Origin: Methylococcaceae bacterium
Lineage (GTDB): Bacteria; Pseudomonadota; Gammaproteobacteria; Methylococcales; Methylomonadaceae
DNA: 64,000 nucleotides
Reading direction: 5' to 3'
Assembly (NCBI GenBank): GCA_021647585.1
Contig: JAKIUK010000005.1
Location: 1-64,000, forward strand
Shown here: piece after piece, positions 18,396-28,051 of the stretch
How positions within the stretch are numbered: the stretch's first letter is position 1
How the letters are laid out: every line of letters begins with the position of its first letter
Notes under the pieces: model-generated
Seen by the model: only the letters and a program-made list of their open reading frames with translations
Databases searched by the model: none
Told to the model about the DNA's origin: nothing
Made by a program: the position numbers and the translations under genes

Positions 18396-20300
18396 ATGTC
18401 TACTTATCAAAGTCGGGCTGATTTTTTTAGAAAAAACCCTACAGCACAAGCATGGGCAGTTTTGGATCACGCTGCCAATCAGCAAAAGCAGGTGACTCCA
18501 GGGTCTCTTAAACTGAAGAAGGATTGCTTCAAAAACAAAACAGCCATTATTATTGGCTCTGGTGTGAGCGGGCTCACAACGGCTTATGAGCTACTCGCCA
18601 AGCAATCTGGTATGAAGGTGACGATTCTTGAAGCACAAAATCGTACAGGCGGACGTTGTTTGACCTTACGCACAGGAGATATGCTAGTTCAAGACCAAGA
18701 CCGTGATCTATTTAATTGCAAAACGGGTAGTGTTCAAGTTGTGCGTTTTGATCGTCCCCTCAGCGATAACGAACCTTATCTCAACGCGGGCCCAGGCCGT
18801 ATTCCTTCAGGTCATAAACGGCTATTACAATATTTGAAAACTTTTGGCGTAGACGTTGAAGTGTATGTAATGGATAGTGCGTCAAATTTAGTTCAAATAA
18901 GTAAAGCCTACGACGGGCATCCCATCGTTAATCGTCGTTTGGACCATAATACACGTGGTTATATCGCAGAGATGGTTTATAAAAATGCAAATAACTTAAT
19001 TAGTGATATAAAACCCAACAGTACAAAAGATGAAAAATTTTCAATGGCTAAAAAGCTACAAGATCTTATGATTAGTTTTGGCGATCTTGGTCCCCAGGGT
19101 AACTATAATGTGGGGGCCTCCGCTGAAGGTCGAGATGATAATAACCGGACGTCCGATCGAGCCGGCTTTGAGGTATTACCAGGGGTCGATAGTGGAGTTA
19201 CAGCGGAACAACTGGATCTAGGTAGTTTATTGAACTCAGAGTTTTGGAAAACAAACTTCTATCAATCGCAAGATTTTTTATGGCAACCTACTTTATTTCA
19301 ACCGGTCGGTGGAATGGACCAGGTTCAGCATGCTTTTGCACAACAAGTGGGCGCTCTTGGCGGGACTATCCACTTAAATAGTCCGGTGCAGAAAATAGAC
19401 TGGAATGAAGAAGATCAGCAATTTGAAGTTCATGTAACAACGTTGGGCTCAAATGAGTGCAAGGTATATAAAGCAGACTATTGCTTCAGTAATGTAGCAA
19501 TGCCTTTTTTGGAAAAAATACTTTCTGATCGACTGCAAAACCCAGCAACTGAAAAAGGCTTTGATAAAAGCTTTAAGAATGGTTTGGCAGCGGTATACCA
19601 TGCTCAAAATAACCCGAACCACGATGATGGGTTCCCCAATCGGTTTTTAGCATGTACCACCAAAGTAGGTTGGCAGGCAGAGCGGTGCTTGTGGCAAGGT
19701 AGTTCAATAACAACTTATCATGATAAAGAAACGGGTGAAGACATGATTGGAGTTAAAAAATCCGAGATAGGTGTCGTCCCCATATTTGGCGGTATTTCGC
19801 GAACCGATAATGAGATTGTTCAAATTTGGTATCCATCGAACGACTACCATGATCAAAAAGGGATTTTGACGGGATGTTACAACTATTCAAAAAATGCTTA
19901 CAACATGGGGCGTTTGCCTATAAAAGAGCGTCTTGATAGCGCGCGGGATGGGGCAAAGTTATTTGGCGAAAAATTTGGCGGGGGGTTACAAAACGGTGTT
20001 GCAATCGCTTGGCAACATATGCCTTATATTAAAGGCGGATGGGCGCAATGGCATTTGGTGGGTCAAGATACATCCGAAAGTGTCAAACACTTTAACCAGT
20101 TGATTCAGGGCACAGGCATTGACGGTAGTAAAGAGCCGAACTTTTTTATAATCGGTGACCAGCTATCATCGTTACCAGGGTGGCAAGAAGGCGCCATTGC
20201 AGCGGCATTAAATGCGTTGTCACGGGCCGCGTACCCCCATTTACAAATACCTCATTTTGCAAGTTTACCCGACACACGCATCATAGTGGAGGGCGTGTAA
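18396..20300 (+). CDS. Flavin amine oxidase, L-amino-acid-oxidase-like
   Basis: A 634-residue flavoprotein. Residues 50-66 form the FAD-binding fold (IIIGSGVSGLTTAYE) followed by EAQNRTGGRC, and near the C-terminus FFIIGDQLSSLPGWQEGAI is the second FAD contact typical of monoamine and L-amino-acid oxidases. The product class is 2-oxo acid or aldehyde plus ammonia and H2O2. There is no signal peptide, so it is probably cytoplasmic. Length and the extended N-terminus resemble bacterial L-amino-acid oxidases more than tryptophan monooxygenase. GGAG precedes the ATG. A cupin lipoprotein follows in the same direction after 123 bases. The substrate is not predictable here. Confidence 0.8.
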   Translation: MSTYQSRADFFRKNPTAQAWAVLDHAANQQKQVTPGSLKLKKDCFKNKTAIIIGSGVSGLTTAYELLAKQSGMKVTILEAQNRTGGRCLTLRTGDMLVQDQDRDLFNCKTGSVQVVRFDRPLSDNEPYLNAGPGRIPSGHKRLLQYLKTFGVDVEVYVMDSASNLVQISKAYDGHPIVNRRLDHNTRGYIAEMVYKNANNLISDIKPNSTKDEKFSMAKKLQDLMISFGDLGPQGNYNVGASAEGRDDNNRTSDRAGFEVLPGVDSGVTAEQLDLGSLLNSEFWKTNFYQSQDFLWQPTLFQPVGGMDQVQHAFAQQVGALGGTIHLNSPVQKIDWNEEDQQFEVHVTTLGSNECKVYKADYCFSNVAMPFLEKILSDRLQNPATEKGFDKSFKNGLAAVYHAQNNPNHDDGFPNRFLACTTKVGWQAERCLWQGSSITTYHDKETGEDMIGVKKSEIGVVPIFGGISRTDNEIVQIWYPSNDYHDQKGILTGCYNYSKNAYNMGRLPIKERLDSARDGAKLFGEKFGGGLQNGVAIAWQHMPYIKGGWAQWHLVGQDTSESVKHFNQLIQGTGIDGSKEPNFFIIGDQLSSLPGWQEGAIAAALNALSRAAYPHLQIPHFASLPDTRIIVEGV

Positions 20301-20423
20301 ATACTATTGGCAGTTGCCACTTCATTCGGCCTAAGTCGGTTATATTCCGAGGGTTAATTTTTGTTACAGTATTTCTAATGCTCACATTCCAACCAACGTG
20401 GTTAATTTTTAGGACTACTCTTG

Positions 20424-20960
20424 ATGACGAATAAGATACTATTTATACCCTTATTAACGTTATTTTTGTTTGCTTGTGAAACAACTCTTCGCCCAGGACA
20501 AATTTTTCCACCAGACCCACCGCCTGTTGCAACAGGTTTCTCCGCAATCGAGATTAAACAATTTATAGATGCCCTACCACAAGATGCTGTTTCAGATTCA
20601 GCAATTCACGTGGTGGATGTAACGGGTGAATATCGTGTGGGCCTTTATGGGGTTTATCGTCCACAAGCATTACCAAGTGAATCTAATTTGCATCAGGTTA
20701 ATACCACCGAAATTTATTATATGTTAGAGGGGCATGGTACCTTGGTAACGGGTGGTGAAATGATAAATGGAGTGCGTGCTTCACCAACATCAATCACTAT
20801 AAAAGGAACGGGTATTAAGGGGGGCGTAAGTCGAAACTTTGGCCCAGGTGATGTCATCATAATTCCAGGGTATACGCCGCACTGGTGGAGCGAATTAGAT
20901 GCCGACTTATCCTATATCATTTTTCGAATGGATCCTGATAATAGGATAGAACTGCATTGA
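20424..20960 (+). CDS. Cupin-domain lipoprotein
   Basis: A 178-residue protein. The N-terminus has a lipobox LFAC (Cys at about residue 18), so it should be an outer-membrane or periplasmic lipoprotein. The rest is a single cupin barrel: NTTEIYYMLEGHGTLV and GPGDVIIIPGYTPHWW give the two cupin motifs, with His and Glu candidates for a metal site. I chose ATG 20424, which AGGA precedes; a TTG three bases upstream is the alternative. It follows the amine oxidase gene and may be co-transcribed. The enzymatic or sensing role is unknown. Confidence 0.75.
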   Translation: MTNKILFIPLLTLFLFACETTLRPGQIFPPDPPPVATGFSAIEIKQFIDALPQDAVSDSAIHVVDVTGEYRVGLYGVYRPQALPSESNLHQVNTTEIYYMLEGHGTLVTGGEMINGVRASPTSITIKGTGIKGGVSRNFGPGDVIIIPGYTPHWWSELDADLSYIIFRMDPDNRIELH

Positions 20961-20977
20961 ACTGAAAAACTAACAGA

Positions 20978-21141
20978 TAAGGGAGCTGGAAAAAAATAAT
21001 CATCCAATCTCACTGGTCTTTTTATCCCTGTTTAATTCTTCTCAATCGTTACGTAGAATAACTATGCTCCTCTTGAGAAAATTTCAACAGAAATAAACTA
21101 CTACATGATATTTGGATGATTATTTGTTTCCACCTCCCTAA
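20978..21141. repeat. Inverted-repeat element family 5, copy A
   Basis: A 158-base near-palindrome (20981-21138) with ends GGGAGCTGGAAAAAAATAAT at left and ATTATTTGTTTCCACCTCCC at right, flanked by TAA on both sides. A copy of identical length is at 29793-29950. It begins 20 bases after the lipoprotein stop codon. Confidence 0.85.
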
Positions 21142-21283
21142 GTTGTTTTGCTGTATTTTAAATATTGTCTAGCCATTAATTAAATAATGGTAAACCCCCA
21201 TCTCCGCTGGGGAGACCCCCATAGGTTTTACCTATTCCGTGGTATAGGTACCCTCTGATCTTGACCAAAAGACAGAATGCAGG

Positions 21284-21367
21284 AGCAGCGAAGCGGTGTT
21301 GCCGAAAAATCTTGTTGCTCAAGTTGTGCTTAGACTCAAGATTCCTCCCGCTGGTCGGAATGATACT
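21284..21367. repeat. Element family 4, copy B (inverted)
   Basis: The complement of this stretch matches the copy at 2425-2560, including GACCAGCGGGAGGAATC, a 'GAGTCTAAGCACA' block and a 'GAGCAACAAGAT' block. The far end differs, so only part is shared. The rest of the 20961-21477 gap is empty. Confidence 0.65.
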
Positions 21368-21477
21368 GTTTGTGAGGTTAATCCAATTTAAAGTCAAAAT
21401 TGAGAATAACCTGTAATAAGTTAATAGTCATTAAAAATAATAAGACAGAGATATCATATGCTTTCCATTTTACGCAC

Positions 21478-22503
21478 TCAATCTATTTTTAGTACCTTGG
21501 CACCACGGATTTTCCCTGTTTTCAGTTCAAGCAACGCTTCGTTAGCCTGTTTCAATGCAAATATCTGAACTTCTGGATTCAGTTTCATTTCAGCGGCCAA
21601 ACTCAAAAATTCTGTGACATCACGGCGAGTAATGTTAGCGACACTCTTTATCTCTTTTTCCTGCCAAAGATGAAGAGGATAATCCAGGTTCAGTAAACTT
21701 TGTTTGTCGTCTTCTTTGCGTATCGCATTAACCACCAGTCTGCCACCAGAATCCAGATTAGCCAAAGCTTCAACAACAGGTCCCCATGTCGGAGTGGTGT
21801 CGATAATACAATCCAGTTTATACGGTGCCTGATCTTTGGTATCTCCGGCCCATACAGCCCCTAGTTCCAAGGCAAATATTCTTTCAGCTGCATTTCTGGC
21901 AAATACAAATACTTCAGTATTCGGATACTGGTGTTTCGCCATCTTTAAAACCAGATGCGCTGAAGCACCAAAGCCGGTTAATCCGAGACGATGTCCATTC
22001 TGTAATCCTGTTAATCGTAATGACCGGTAGCCTATTGCTCCAGCACAAAGTAAAGGAGCTGCTTTCTCATCAGAAAAAAATTCTGGAATTTTATAGGCGA
22101 AATTTTCTGCAATGGACATATATTGTGCATATCCACCATTAGCGTCGCGACCTGTTGCTTTGAAAGTTTTACACAGGTTCTCACGACCTGACAGACAAAA
22201 TTTACATTTCCCACAAGCAGAAAAAATCCAAGCAACACCAACTCTGTCATCTGTTTTAAAAGTAGCCACTTTTTTGCCAATATCCTCAACCTTGCCGACC
22301 ACTTGATGGCCAAGGACTACGGGTAATTGCCGGGGAGGCGTTCGTCCCTCAATTTCATCCAGTTCGGTATGACAGACGCCACAAGTTGATACTTTTAGCA
22401 CAATTTCGTTTTCAGCGGGAACAGGAACGGGGAGGTCCATGAGTTCAAGCGGAGTCTGGTTTTCTTTAAGATTACAAAGACTTTTTAATACCATTGCTTT
22501 CAT
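21478..22503 (-). CDS. Zinc-dependent alcohol dehydrogenase family protein
   Basis: A 341-residue medium-chain dehydrogenase. The catalytic zinc ligands are visible in CGVCHTELDE and LGHQVVGKVEDIG, and the structural zinc site is the four-Cys block CGKCKFCLSGRENLC. The NAD(P)-binding region (LTGFGASAHLVLKMA) has a slightly unusual glycine pattern. Sequence style resembles the zinc-binding alcohol dehydrogenase family 2 proteins. I take ATG 22503 (MKAMVLKS) rather than a GTG three codons upstream. It stands alone on this strand. In a methanotroph it might act on short alcohols or aldehydes, but the substrate is unproven. Confidence 0.85.
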   Translation of the reverse strand: MKAMVLKSLCNLKENQTPLELMDLPVPVPAENEIVLKVSTCGVCHTELDEIEGRTPPRQLPVVLGHQVVGKVEDIGKKVATFKTDDRVGVAWIFSACGKCKFCLSGRENLCKTFKATGRDANGGYAQYMSIAENFAYKIPEFFSDEKAAPLLCAGAIGYRSLRLTGLQNGHRLGLTGFGASAHLVLKMAKHQYPNTEVFVFARNAAERIFALELGAVWAGDTKDQAPYKLDCIIDTTPTWGPVVEALANLDSGGRLVVNAIRKEDDKQSLLNLDYPLHLWQEKEIKSVANITRRDVTEFLSLAAEMKLNPEVQIFALKQANEALLELKTGKIRGAKVLKID

Positions 22504-23171
22504 ACCATCCACCGTTTTTTGATTCGCTGTAATACTGCTTTCTTATCCGTTAATGATTCTCTTTTTCAGGAGATTTGTAAAGCCTAAGCCTTGCTGATAT
22601 GCAGAATATTTGCCCTGATCGTGACGAATTCAATCCTCCCGTTAAGATACATCATCATAGAAAACACCTAATTATTTATGTTATTGAAAATGATGATATA
22701 TTGATTGTTCGAGTCTTGTATGACCGAATGGATATTCAGCAACGTATGGAAAAATAGTTTAGCAATGGTTATCAATAAAAAGAGTCCATATATGGTCCCT
22801 TTCTCCCTTCTATTATTTAAAAACCTGCCGTGTTCGACAAGTCAGTCAACAATCTCGCGGACACGTTTTGTTACCGCCTTATTGAGGACTTCAACGGTGT
22901 CTTGAGCATTTTGCGTGACCACAGGGTTCTGAGCAGCAAGTTGTTAAGAAATTTTTTCCACAAATACTATAAAGTTTTAGTCTATTTTCTTATAAAGATA
23001 GATATACCGTTTAGAAATTCAATGTTTCTAACTAAAATATTGTTCACTTTGGAAAATTAGGGTGTAAGATCAACAGAAACTGTTTAATAACTTGTTGTGT
23101 GATATGAGAATAATTATAGTAATCAGTGCAACATATCTGTATTCGCAGCCCAAATCTTGAGGGGAAATGAA
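22504..23171. other. Gene-free stretch with a possible coding fragment on the minus strand
   Basis: Nearly 670 bases without a convincing gene. On the minus strand, from about 22945 to 22800, the translation looks protein-like (AAQNPVVTQNAQDTVEVLNKAV, then KRVREIVD, a stop, then LVEHGRFLNN), which suggests a small degraded gene fragment, but I cannot name a family. Two overlapping plus-strand frames here look like shadows. Confidence 0.25.
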
Positions 23172-23741
23172 ATGAAGATTGTAAACATCCTGCTTGTTTT
23201 CACAATAATTGCCTTACTTAGTGCATGCGCAACACGAACACGAGCACGAGCCCCAACATACTTGGCTCCATCAGCAAATGTAAAGACTGATTTTTTCAGA
23301 ATAATTCCTGTAAACTATGATGATGCCTGGGGCGGTATGATTGATTATGTCTCAACTACGTTTTTTACGATCAAAGATTTTGAAAAGGATTCCGGGTTGC
23401 TTACCTTGGTCTTTGGAGAGTCTAATATTTCAAAGTATGTCAACTGTGGAACTTGGGACGGTCAGCCTTATATTGATCGTGATAATAGTGGATTTAGCTT
23501 AACTGGGCGTATGAATATTAGAATTAAAGACCTGGGTAAGCAAGGAACCAGCATTCGGGTGAGTACAAATTATATTTTACGAGATGATAGCGGTAATGTT
23601 TACAGTTTCAGAGAAAATAATCCAGCTATTGTCCATATCAAGAATCGCACTAAAGGTACGCCGCTAACGAGAACATGCCAATCTACTCAGGCTGCAGAAA
23701 AAATTATTATTACTGGTATAGATGCGTTTTCAAAACAATAA
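23172..23741 (+). CDS. Putative lipoprotein, function unknown
   Basis: A 189-residue protein with a lipoprotein signal ending LLSAC (Cys near residue 20), so it is probably anchored in the envelope. The mature part has a beta-rich look, with IPVNYDDAWGGMIDYVSTTFFTIKDFEKDSGLL, reminiscent of NlpC/BamC-like lipoproteins that carry a 'DAW' helix-strand unit; this is only a resemblance. Two Cys (CGTWDG and TRTCQS) could form a disulphide. I use ATG 23172 with GAGGGGA before it. A good terminator follows, so it is likely monocistronic. Confidence 0.7.
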   Translation: MKIVNILLVFTIIALLSACATRTRARAPTYLAPSANVKTDFFRIIPVNYDDAWGGMIDYVSTTFFTIKDFEKDSGLLTLVFGESNISKYVNCGTWDGQPYIDRDNSGFSLTGRMNIRIKDLGKQGTSIRVSTNYILRDDSGNVYSFRENNPAIVHIKNRTKGTPLTRTCQSTQAAEKIIITGIDAFSKQ

Positions 23742-23827
23742 AGATAACTATTTTCACCGAATTCTGTCATACCGAGTGAAACGAAGAATCTTGTGAGATC
23801 ATGGGGCCAACTAGAAGAGATCCAGTT

Positions 23828-23867
23828 GACCGCTGAAAGCGCAGCTCGTTTTCAGCGGTTATTTTTA
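23828..23867 (+). terminator. Rho-independent terminator after the lipoprotein gene
   Basis: An inverted repeat ACCGCTGAAAGCG / CGTTTTCAGCGGT with a short loop, followed by TTATTTTTA, lies about 90 bases after the lipoprotein stop codon. Confidence 0.75.
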
Positions 23868-23889
23868 TACATGGCTATATACATCTTTT

Positions 23890-23942
23890 GGAAGTGAGGC
23901 ATTAGCCTCGCATATTTCAGGCGAGGCTAATGCCTCACTTCC
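23890..23942. repeat. Perfect 22-base-arm hairpin, family 6
   Basis: GGAAGTGAGGCATTAGCCTCGC pairs perfectly with its complement across a 9-base loop. Related arms occur at 43529-43591 (full) and around 32725-32750 (one arm). Confidence 0.85.
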
Positions 23943-24395
23943 ACGCTGAAAATTATTTTGGTAATTATGAACCTATTTTCAACCACAACCTATGGTTAGT
24001 TCATAGCCATGTTTTTATATCAAAGTTTATTGCATTATCAGAGTTTATCGCATACCTGCCAGCGTCAAGTGGCCTAGGCGTTATGTCAGTGTTTTTCAAA
24101 GTCCAGATAACTCTCAGGGTCGCCTTGTTTGGCAGAATTTTGGCGACATCCATAAAAACATCAAAATATTTATGGTAGGTATTAGATTTATAAAACTCGG
24201 AAACCTCTAGAAGTCATCACCGAAGCTCCCCCTACATTTTTCTTTCCGGCGTTTTTCAAGGTAGTTACGAGCAAAAAGACTCTCGTAGCATCCTCCCCCC
24301 CCTGTGTCAGCATAGTTGTCGAATCTAATTTTAAGCAAGGGGGGGGGGACCAAAAATTCTGCCTCAAACTTTCGTATTTCACTAAATCCTCACAC

Positions 24396-26804
24396 TTACT
24401 TTCCTGTTCCCTGAGGCCATTGCCAATCACGAATTTCAGGCATATCATCACCATGCTGTTGTATGTAATGCTTATGATCAATTAGCATATTCTGGACATA
24501 CTGTTTTACATAGACTGCACGTTGGCGTAAATGAGGTACTCGTTCAACTACATCTGCGACCAGATGAAAACGATCTAGCTCATTCATTACCACCATATTA
24601 AAAGGAGTAGTTGTGGTACCCTCTTCTTTGTAGCCCCGTACATGTAGATTTTTGTGATTATTACGCCGGTAGCACAAGCGGTGTATCAACCAGGGATAGC
24701 CATGGTAAGCAAATATAATGGGTTTGTCGGTAGTAAAAATATCGTCAAAATCACGATCACTGAGCCCGTGGGGATGTTCTTCAGCAGGTTGCAAAGTCAT
24801 CAGATCAACTATATTCACAACCCGAATCTTAAGCTCTGGTGTTTTGTTACGTAGAATATCGACAGCTGCTAGTGTCTCCAGGGTGGGAACATCACCAGCA
24901 CAGGCCATCACTACATCCGGATCGCCTCCCTCATCATTACTTGCCCATTCCCATATACCGATACCTCTAGAGCAGTGTTTAATGGCTGCATCCATGTTCA
25001 ACCATTGGTGTTCTGGCTGTTTACCGGCAACGATAACATTAATATAATTTCGGCTTCTCAATACATGATTAGTCACTGAGAGCAAGGTATTGGCATCAGG
25101 TGGCAGGTAGACACGGATAACATCGGATTTTTTATTGACAACATGATCTATAAAGCCAGGATCCTGATGGGAGAAACCATTATGATCCTGTCGCCAGACA
25201 TGGGAGGTCAACAGATAGTTCAAAGAAGCAATCGGTTGGCGCCAGGGAATATCATCACGGGTTGTTTTAAGCCACTTGGCATGCTGGTTAAACATGGAAT
25301 CGATGATATGAATAAACGCTTCATAACAGGAAAAAAAACCATGACGACCCGTTAGCAGATAACCTTCCAGCCAGCCTTGGCAGGTATGCTCGGAGAGGAT
25401 TTCAAGCACACGTCCATCTTGCGATAAATCGGTATCTTCAGGCAGTGTATCAGCCATCCAGGCCCTGGATGTCACATCAAATATGTTAGCCCATCGATTA
25501 GAGGCTGTTTCATCAGGACCAACGATACGAAAATTACGCGATTTTTTATTTTCCTCCATGACATCGCGAAGGAATGCACCCATCACCCGGGTTGCTTCAG
25601 CCTTTACTGAGCCTGGCTTAGGTACATCGACAGCATATTCCCTAAAATTCGGCATATGCAGTTTTTTTAGCAACAGTCCGCCATTAGCATGTGGATTATC
25701 CCCCATCCGGCGTTTACCTTCGGGAGCAAGGTCTTTTAATTCTGCAATTAGTTCTCCTTCTTCAGTAAATAGCTCTTCTGCCCGGTAACTTTTCATCCAG
25801 GTTTCTAATAGCGCCAAATGATCTGGATTTTCTGCCAACTGTGCAAAGGGAACTTGATGAGATCGCCAGAAACCTTCGGCTTTTTTACCATCGACCTGCT
25901 TAGGACCCGTCCACCCCTTAGGTGAACGAAGAATAATCATTGGCCAGCGAGGACGATCACCACTAACATCCGTATTTCTTGCCTGCTTCTGATATTGATG
26001 AATTTCTGCAATACATTGCTGTAGAGTCGCTGCCATTATTTGATGCATACTTTCCGGATCATTGCCTTCAACAAAATACGGTTTATACCCATAGCCAATA
26101 AACAAGGCTTCTAGTTCTTCATGAGAAATACGGGAAAGTATAGTCGGATTTGCAATTTTGTAACCATTCAAATGCAGGATAGGTAATACAGCGCCATCAT
26201 GGCGAGGATTAAGAAATTTATTTGAATGCCAGGCAGTAGCTAATGGCCCTGTTTCAGCCTCTCCATCACCAACAACACAAGCAACAATCAAATCGGGGTT
26301 ATCAAATGCTGCACCATAGGCATGGGAAAGTGAATAGCCCAACTCGCCTCCCTCGTGGATAGATCCTGGCGTTTCCGGAGCAACATGGCTAGGTATGCCG
26401 CCGGGGAAGGAAAATTGTTTGAACAATCGTCGCATTCCTTCTTGGTCCTGAGAAATATTAGGATAGTATTCGCTATAAGTGCCTTCTAGCCATGTGTTGG
26501 CTACAAGCCCGGGGCCACCGTGACCAGGACCTGCAATATAGATAATATTAAGGTCCTGTTGCTTGATCAAGCGATTCAAGTGTACATAAATGAAGTTAAG
26601 CCCTGGTGTTGTCCCCCAGTGCCCTAACAATCTGGGCTTTACATGCTCCAATGTCAGAGGTTCCTTGAGCAAAGGATTATCCAGTAAATAAATCTGACCA
26701 ACGGAAAGATAGTTTGCCGCCCGCCAATAGGCATTTATTTTTTGCAGCTCACTTTTTTCAAGTAATGGTTTGTCTGGTTCTGTTGCAGATACGGTCTCGT
26801 TCAT
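24396..26804 (-). CDS. xfp: Phosphoketolase
   Basis: An 802-residue thiamine-diphosphate enzyme of normal family length. Visible motifs are YIAGPGHGGPG (phosphoketolase signature 1), VVGDGEAETGPLATAW (ThDP/Mg site, signature 2) and HVWRQDHNGFSHQDPG in the second domain. It splits xylulose-5-phosphate, and perhaps fructose-6-phosphate, with phosphate to acetyl-phosphate and glyceraldehyde-3-phosphate or erythrose-4-phosphate. The frame is open to 26852, overlapping ackA, but ATG 26804 has GGAG six bases before it, so I use that start. It is directly downstream of ackA on the same strand (38 bases), which fits an acetyl-phosphate to acetate route. Confidence 0.95.
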   Translation of the reverse strand: MNETVSATEPDKPLLEKSELQKINAYWRAANYLSVGQIYLLDNPLLKEPLTLEHVKPRLLGHWGTTPGLNFIYVHLNRLIKQQDLNIIYIAGPGHGGPGLVANTWLEGTYSEYYPNISQDQEGMRRLFKQFSFPGGIPSHVAPETPGSIHEGGELGYSLSHAYGAAFDNPDLIVACVVGDGEAETGPLATAWHSNKFLNPRHDGAVLPILHLNGYKIANPTILSRISHEELEALFIGYGYKPYFVEGNDPESMHQIMAATLQQCIAEIHQYQKQARNTDVSGDRPRWPMIILRSPKGWTGPKQVDGKKAEGFWRSHQVPFAQLAENPDHLALLETWMKSYRAEELFTEEGELIAELKDLAPEGKRRMGDNPHANGGLLLKKLHMPNFREYAVDVPKPGSVKAEATRVMGAFLRDVMEENKKSRNFRIVGPDETASNRWANIFDVTSRAWMADTLPEDTDLSQDGRVLEILSEHTCQGWLEGYLLTGRHGFFSCYEAFIHIIDSMFNQHAKWLKTTRDDIPWRQPIASLNYLLTSHVWRQDHNGFSHQDPGFIDHVVNKKSDVIRVYLPPDANTLLSVTNHVLRSRNYINVIVAGKQPEHQWLNMDAAIKHCSRGIGIWEWASNDEGGDPDVVMACAGDVPTLETLAAVDILRNKTPELKIRVVNIVDLMTLQPAEEHPHGLSDRDFDDIFTTDKPIIFAYHGYPWLIHRLCYRRNNHKNLHVRGYKEEGTTTTPFNMVVMNELDRFHLVADVVERVPHLRQRAVYVKQYVQNMLIDHKHYIQQHGDDMPEIRDWQWPQGTGK

Positions 26805-26842
26805 AACTTTCTCCATGTTAGGGTTTTGTATAAAGTGGTAGC

Positions 26843-28039
26843 TCAAATGCAAGTCAATGTCTGCCGAGCAATTTCAGTTTCTTCGTTAGTCGGAACAACC
26901 AAAATCTTGACTGGACTCTCATTAGTCTGGATTTCTGTTGCTGAATTAATCGTAATGTTGTTCTTTTTAGGGTCTATATGAATCCCAAAATGTTCCAGCC
27001 CTTGACACACCAGTAGCCTGACAGTCTGGCTATTTTCACCAATACCTGCAGTAAAAACCAGTCCATCAAGACGACCAAGGATGGCAAAATAGGCTCCGAT
27101 ATATTTTTTAATACGGTAACAATACATCTCGATTGCTAGCTTGGCATGTTTCTCCCCATGTTCTGCTTGTTGCTGTATTTCCCGCATATCATTTAAGCCA
27201 CAAATTCCGTAAAGACCAGATTGATGGTTCAACTGGCTATCAATTTCATCAAAATCGAGTTCGCTGTTCCTGGCTAGATAAAAAATAATGCCTGGATCAA
27301 TATCACCACAGCGAGTACCCATCATCAGCCCTTCCAGAGGAGTCATTCCCATTGAGGTATCGACAGATTGACCGGCCTGAATAGCGGCTGCACTGGCTCC
27401 GTTACCAAGGTGTAAGGTAATCAGGTTAAGCTGTGAAACAGATTTATCCAGCACTTGAGCAGCACAATTGGCAACATATTGATGCGAAGTACCATGAAAA
27501 CCATAACGCCTAATTTTATGCTCACCATAAAGCGTGTTTTCCAGCGGATAACGATAAGCTTTTTCTGGCATGGTTTGGTGAAATGCAGTGTCAAAAACAG
27601 CTACCTGTGGTATTGCAGGAAAAGTTTCTCGACATATATCTATACCTTTGAGATTGGCGGGGTTATGTAACGGTGCCAATGGAATATTTTTCCGAATGCT
27701 GTCTAAAACGGATCCAGTAATCAATACAGGTTGGTTAAACTGATCCCCCCCATGAACAACGCGATGCCCTATGGCAGTCAGGTCTGTTGAGGCATTGATA
27801 ACACCACTGTTTTGGAGCATGTCGATAAGTAATTTAAATGCATCTGTAGTATCCTTGATATAACTAAACTGATCAATTTTATTAACAATTTCTTTTCCTC
27901 TATATAAGGTATAACTAAACTTGCTCTGCTTTACCCCTATACGGTCTATCATGCCACTAATAACTGGAGAAAGACCCAGTGTATTCAGTAGCTGAAATTT
28001 TAGCGATGAACTTCCTGAGTTAATAACGAGAATTTTCAT
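26843..28039 (-). CDS. ackA: Acetate kinase
   Basis: A 398-residue ASKHA-fold kinase starting MKILVINSGSSSLKFQL, the family's first signature. The second signature is TLHLGNGASAAAIQ, and GMTPLEGLMMGTRCGDIDPG is the conserved adenine/acetate region. It converts acetyl-phosphate plus ADP into acetate plus ATP. It is first in a two-gene set with phosphoketolase. GGAAAGA precedes the ATG. No phosphotransacetylase gene is nearby. Upstream lies an element of family 1. Confidence 0.96.
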   Translation of the reverse strand: MKILVINSGSSSLKFQLLNTLGLSPVISGMIDRIGVKQSKFSYTLYRGKEIVNKIDQFSYIKDTTDAFKLLIDMLQNSGVINASTDLTAIGHRVVHGGDQFNQPVLITGSVLDSIRKNIPLAPLHNPANLKGIDICRETFPAIPQVAVFDTAFHQTMPEKAYRYPLENTLYGEHKIRRYGFHGTSHQYVANCAAQVLDKSVSQLNLITLHLGNGASAAAIQAGQSVDTSMGMTPLEGLMMGTRCGDIDPGIIFYLARNSELDFDEIDSQLNHQSGLYGICGLNDMREIQQQAEHGEKHAKLAIEMYCYRIKKYIGAYFAILGRLDGLVFTAGIGENSQTVRLLVCQGLEHFGIHIDPKKNNITINSATEIQTNESPVKILVVPTNEETEIARQTLTCI

Positions 28040-28051
28040 ACTCTTTCCTTA

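Larger units (their letters stand above)
23742..24395. other. Intergenic region with terminator, palindrome and homopolymer runs
   Basis: No firm gene. It holds a terminator, a 22-base-arm hairpin (separate entries), a run of eight C at 24295-24302 and of ten G at 24339-24348. A 50-codon minus-strand frame at 24001-24153 (MDVAKILPNKATLRVIW...) looks weakly protein-like but has no ribosome site or recognisable family. Confidence 0.4.

Noticed and set aside
24295..24348. C8 and G10 runs as a phase-variable switch
   Set aside because: No reading frame crosses either run, so slippage would not change a protein that I can identify.
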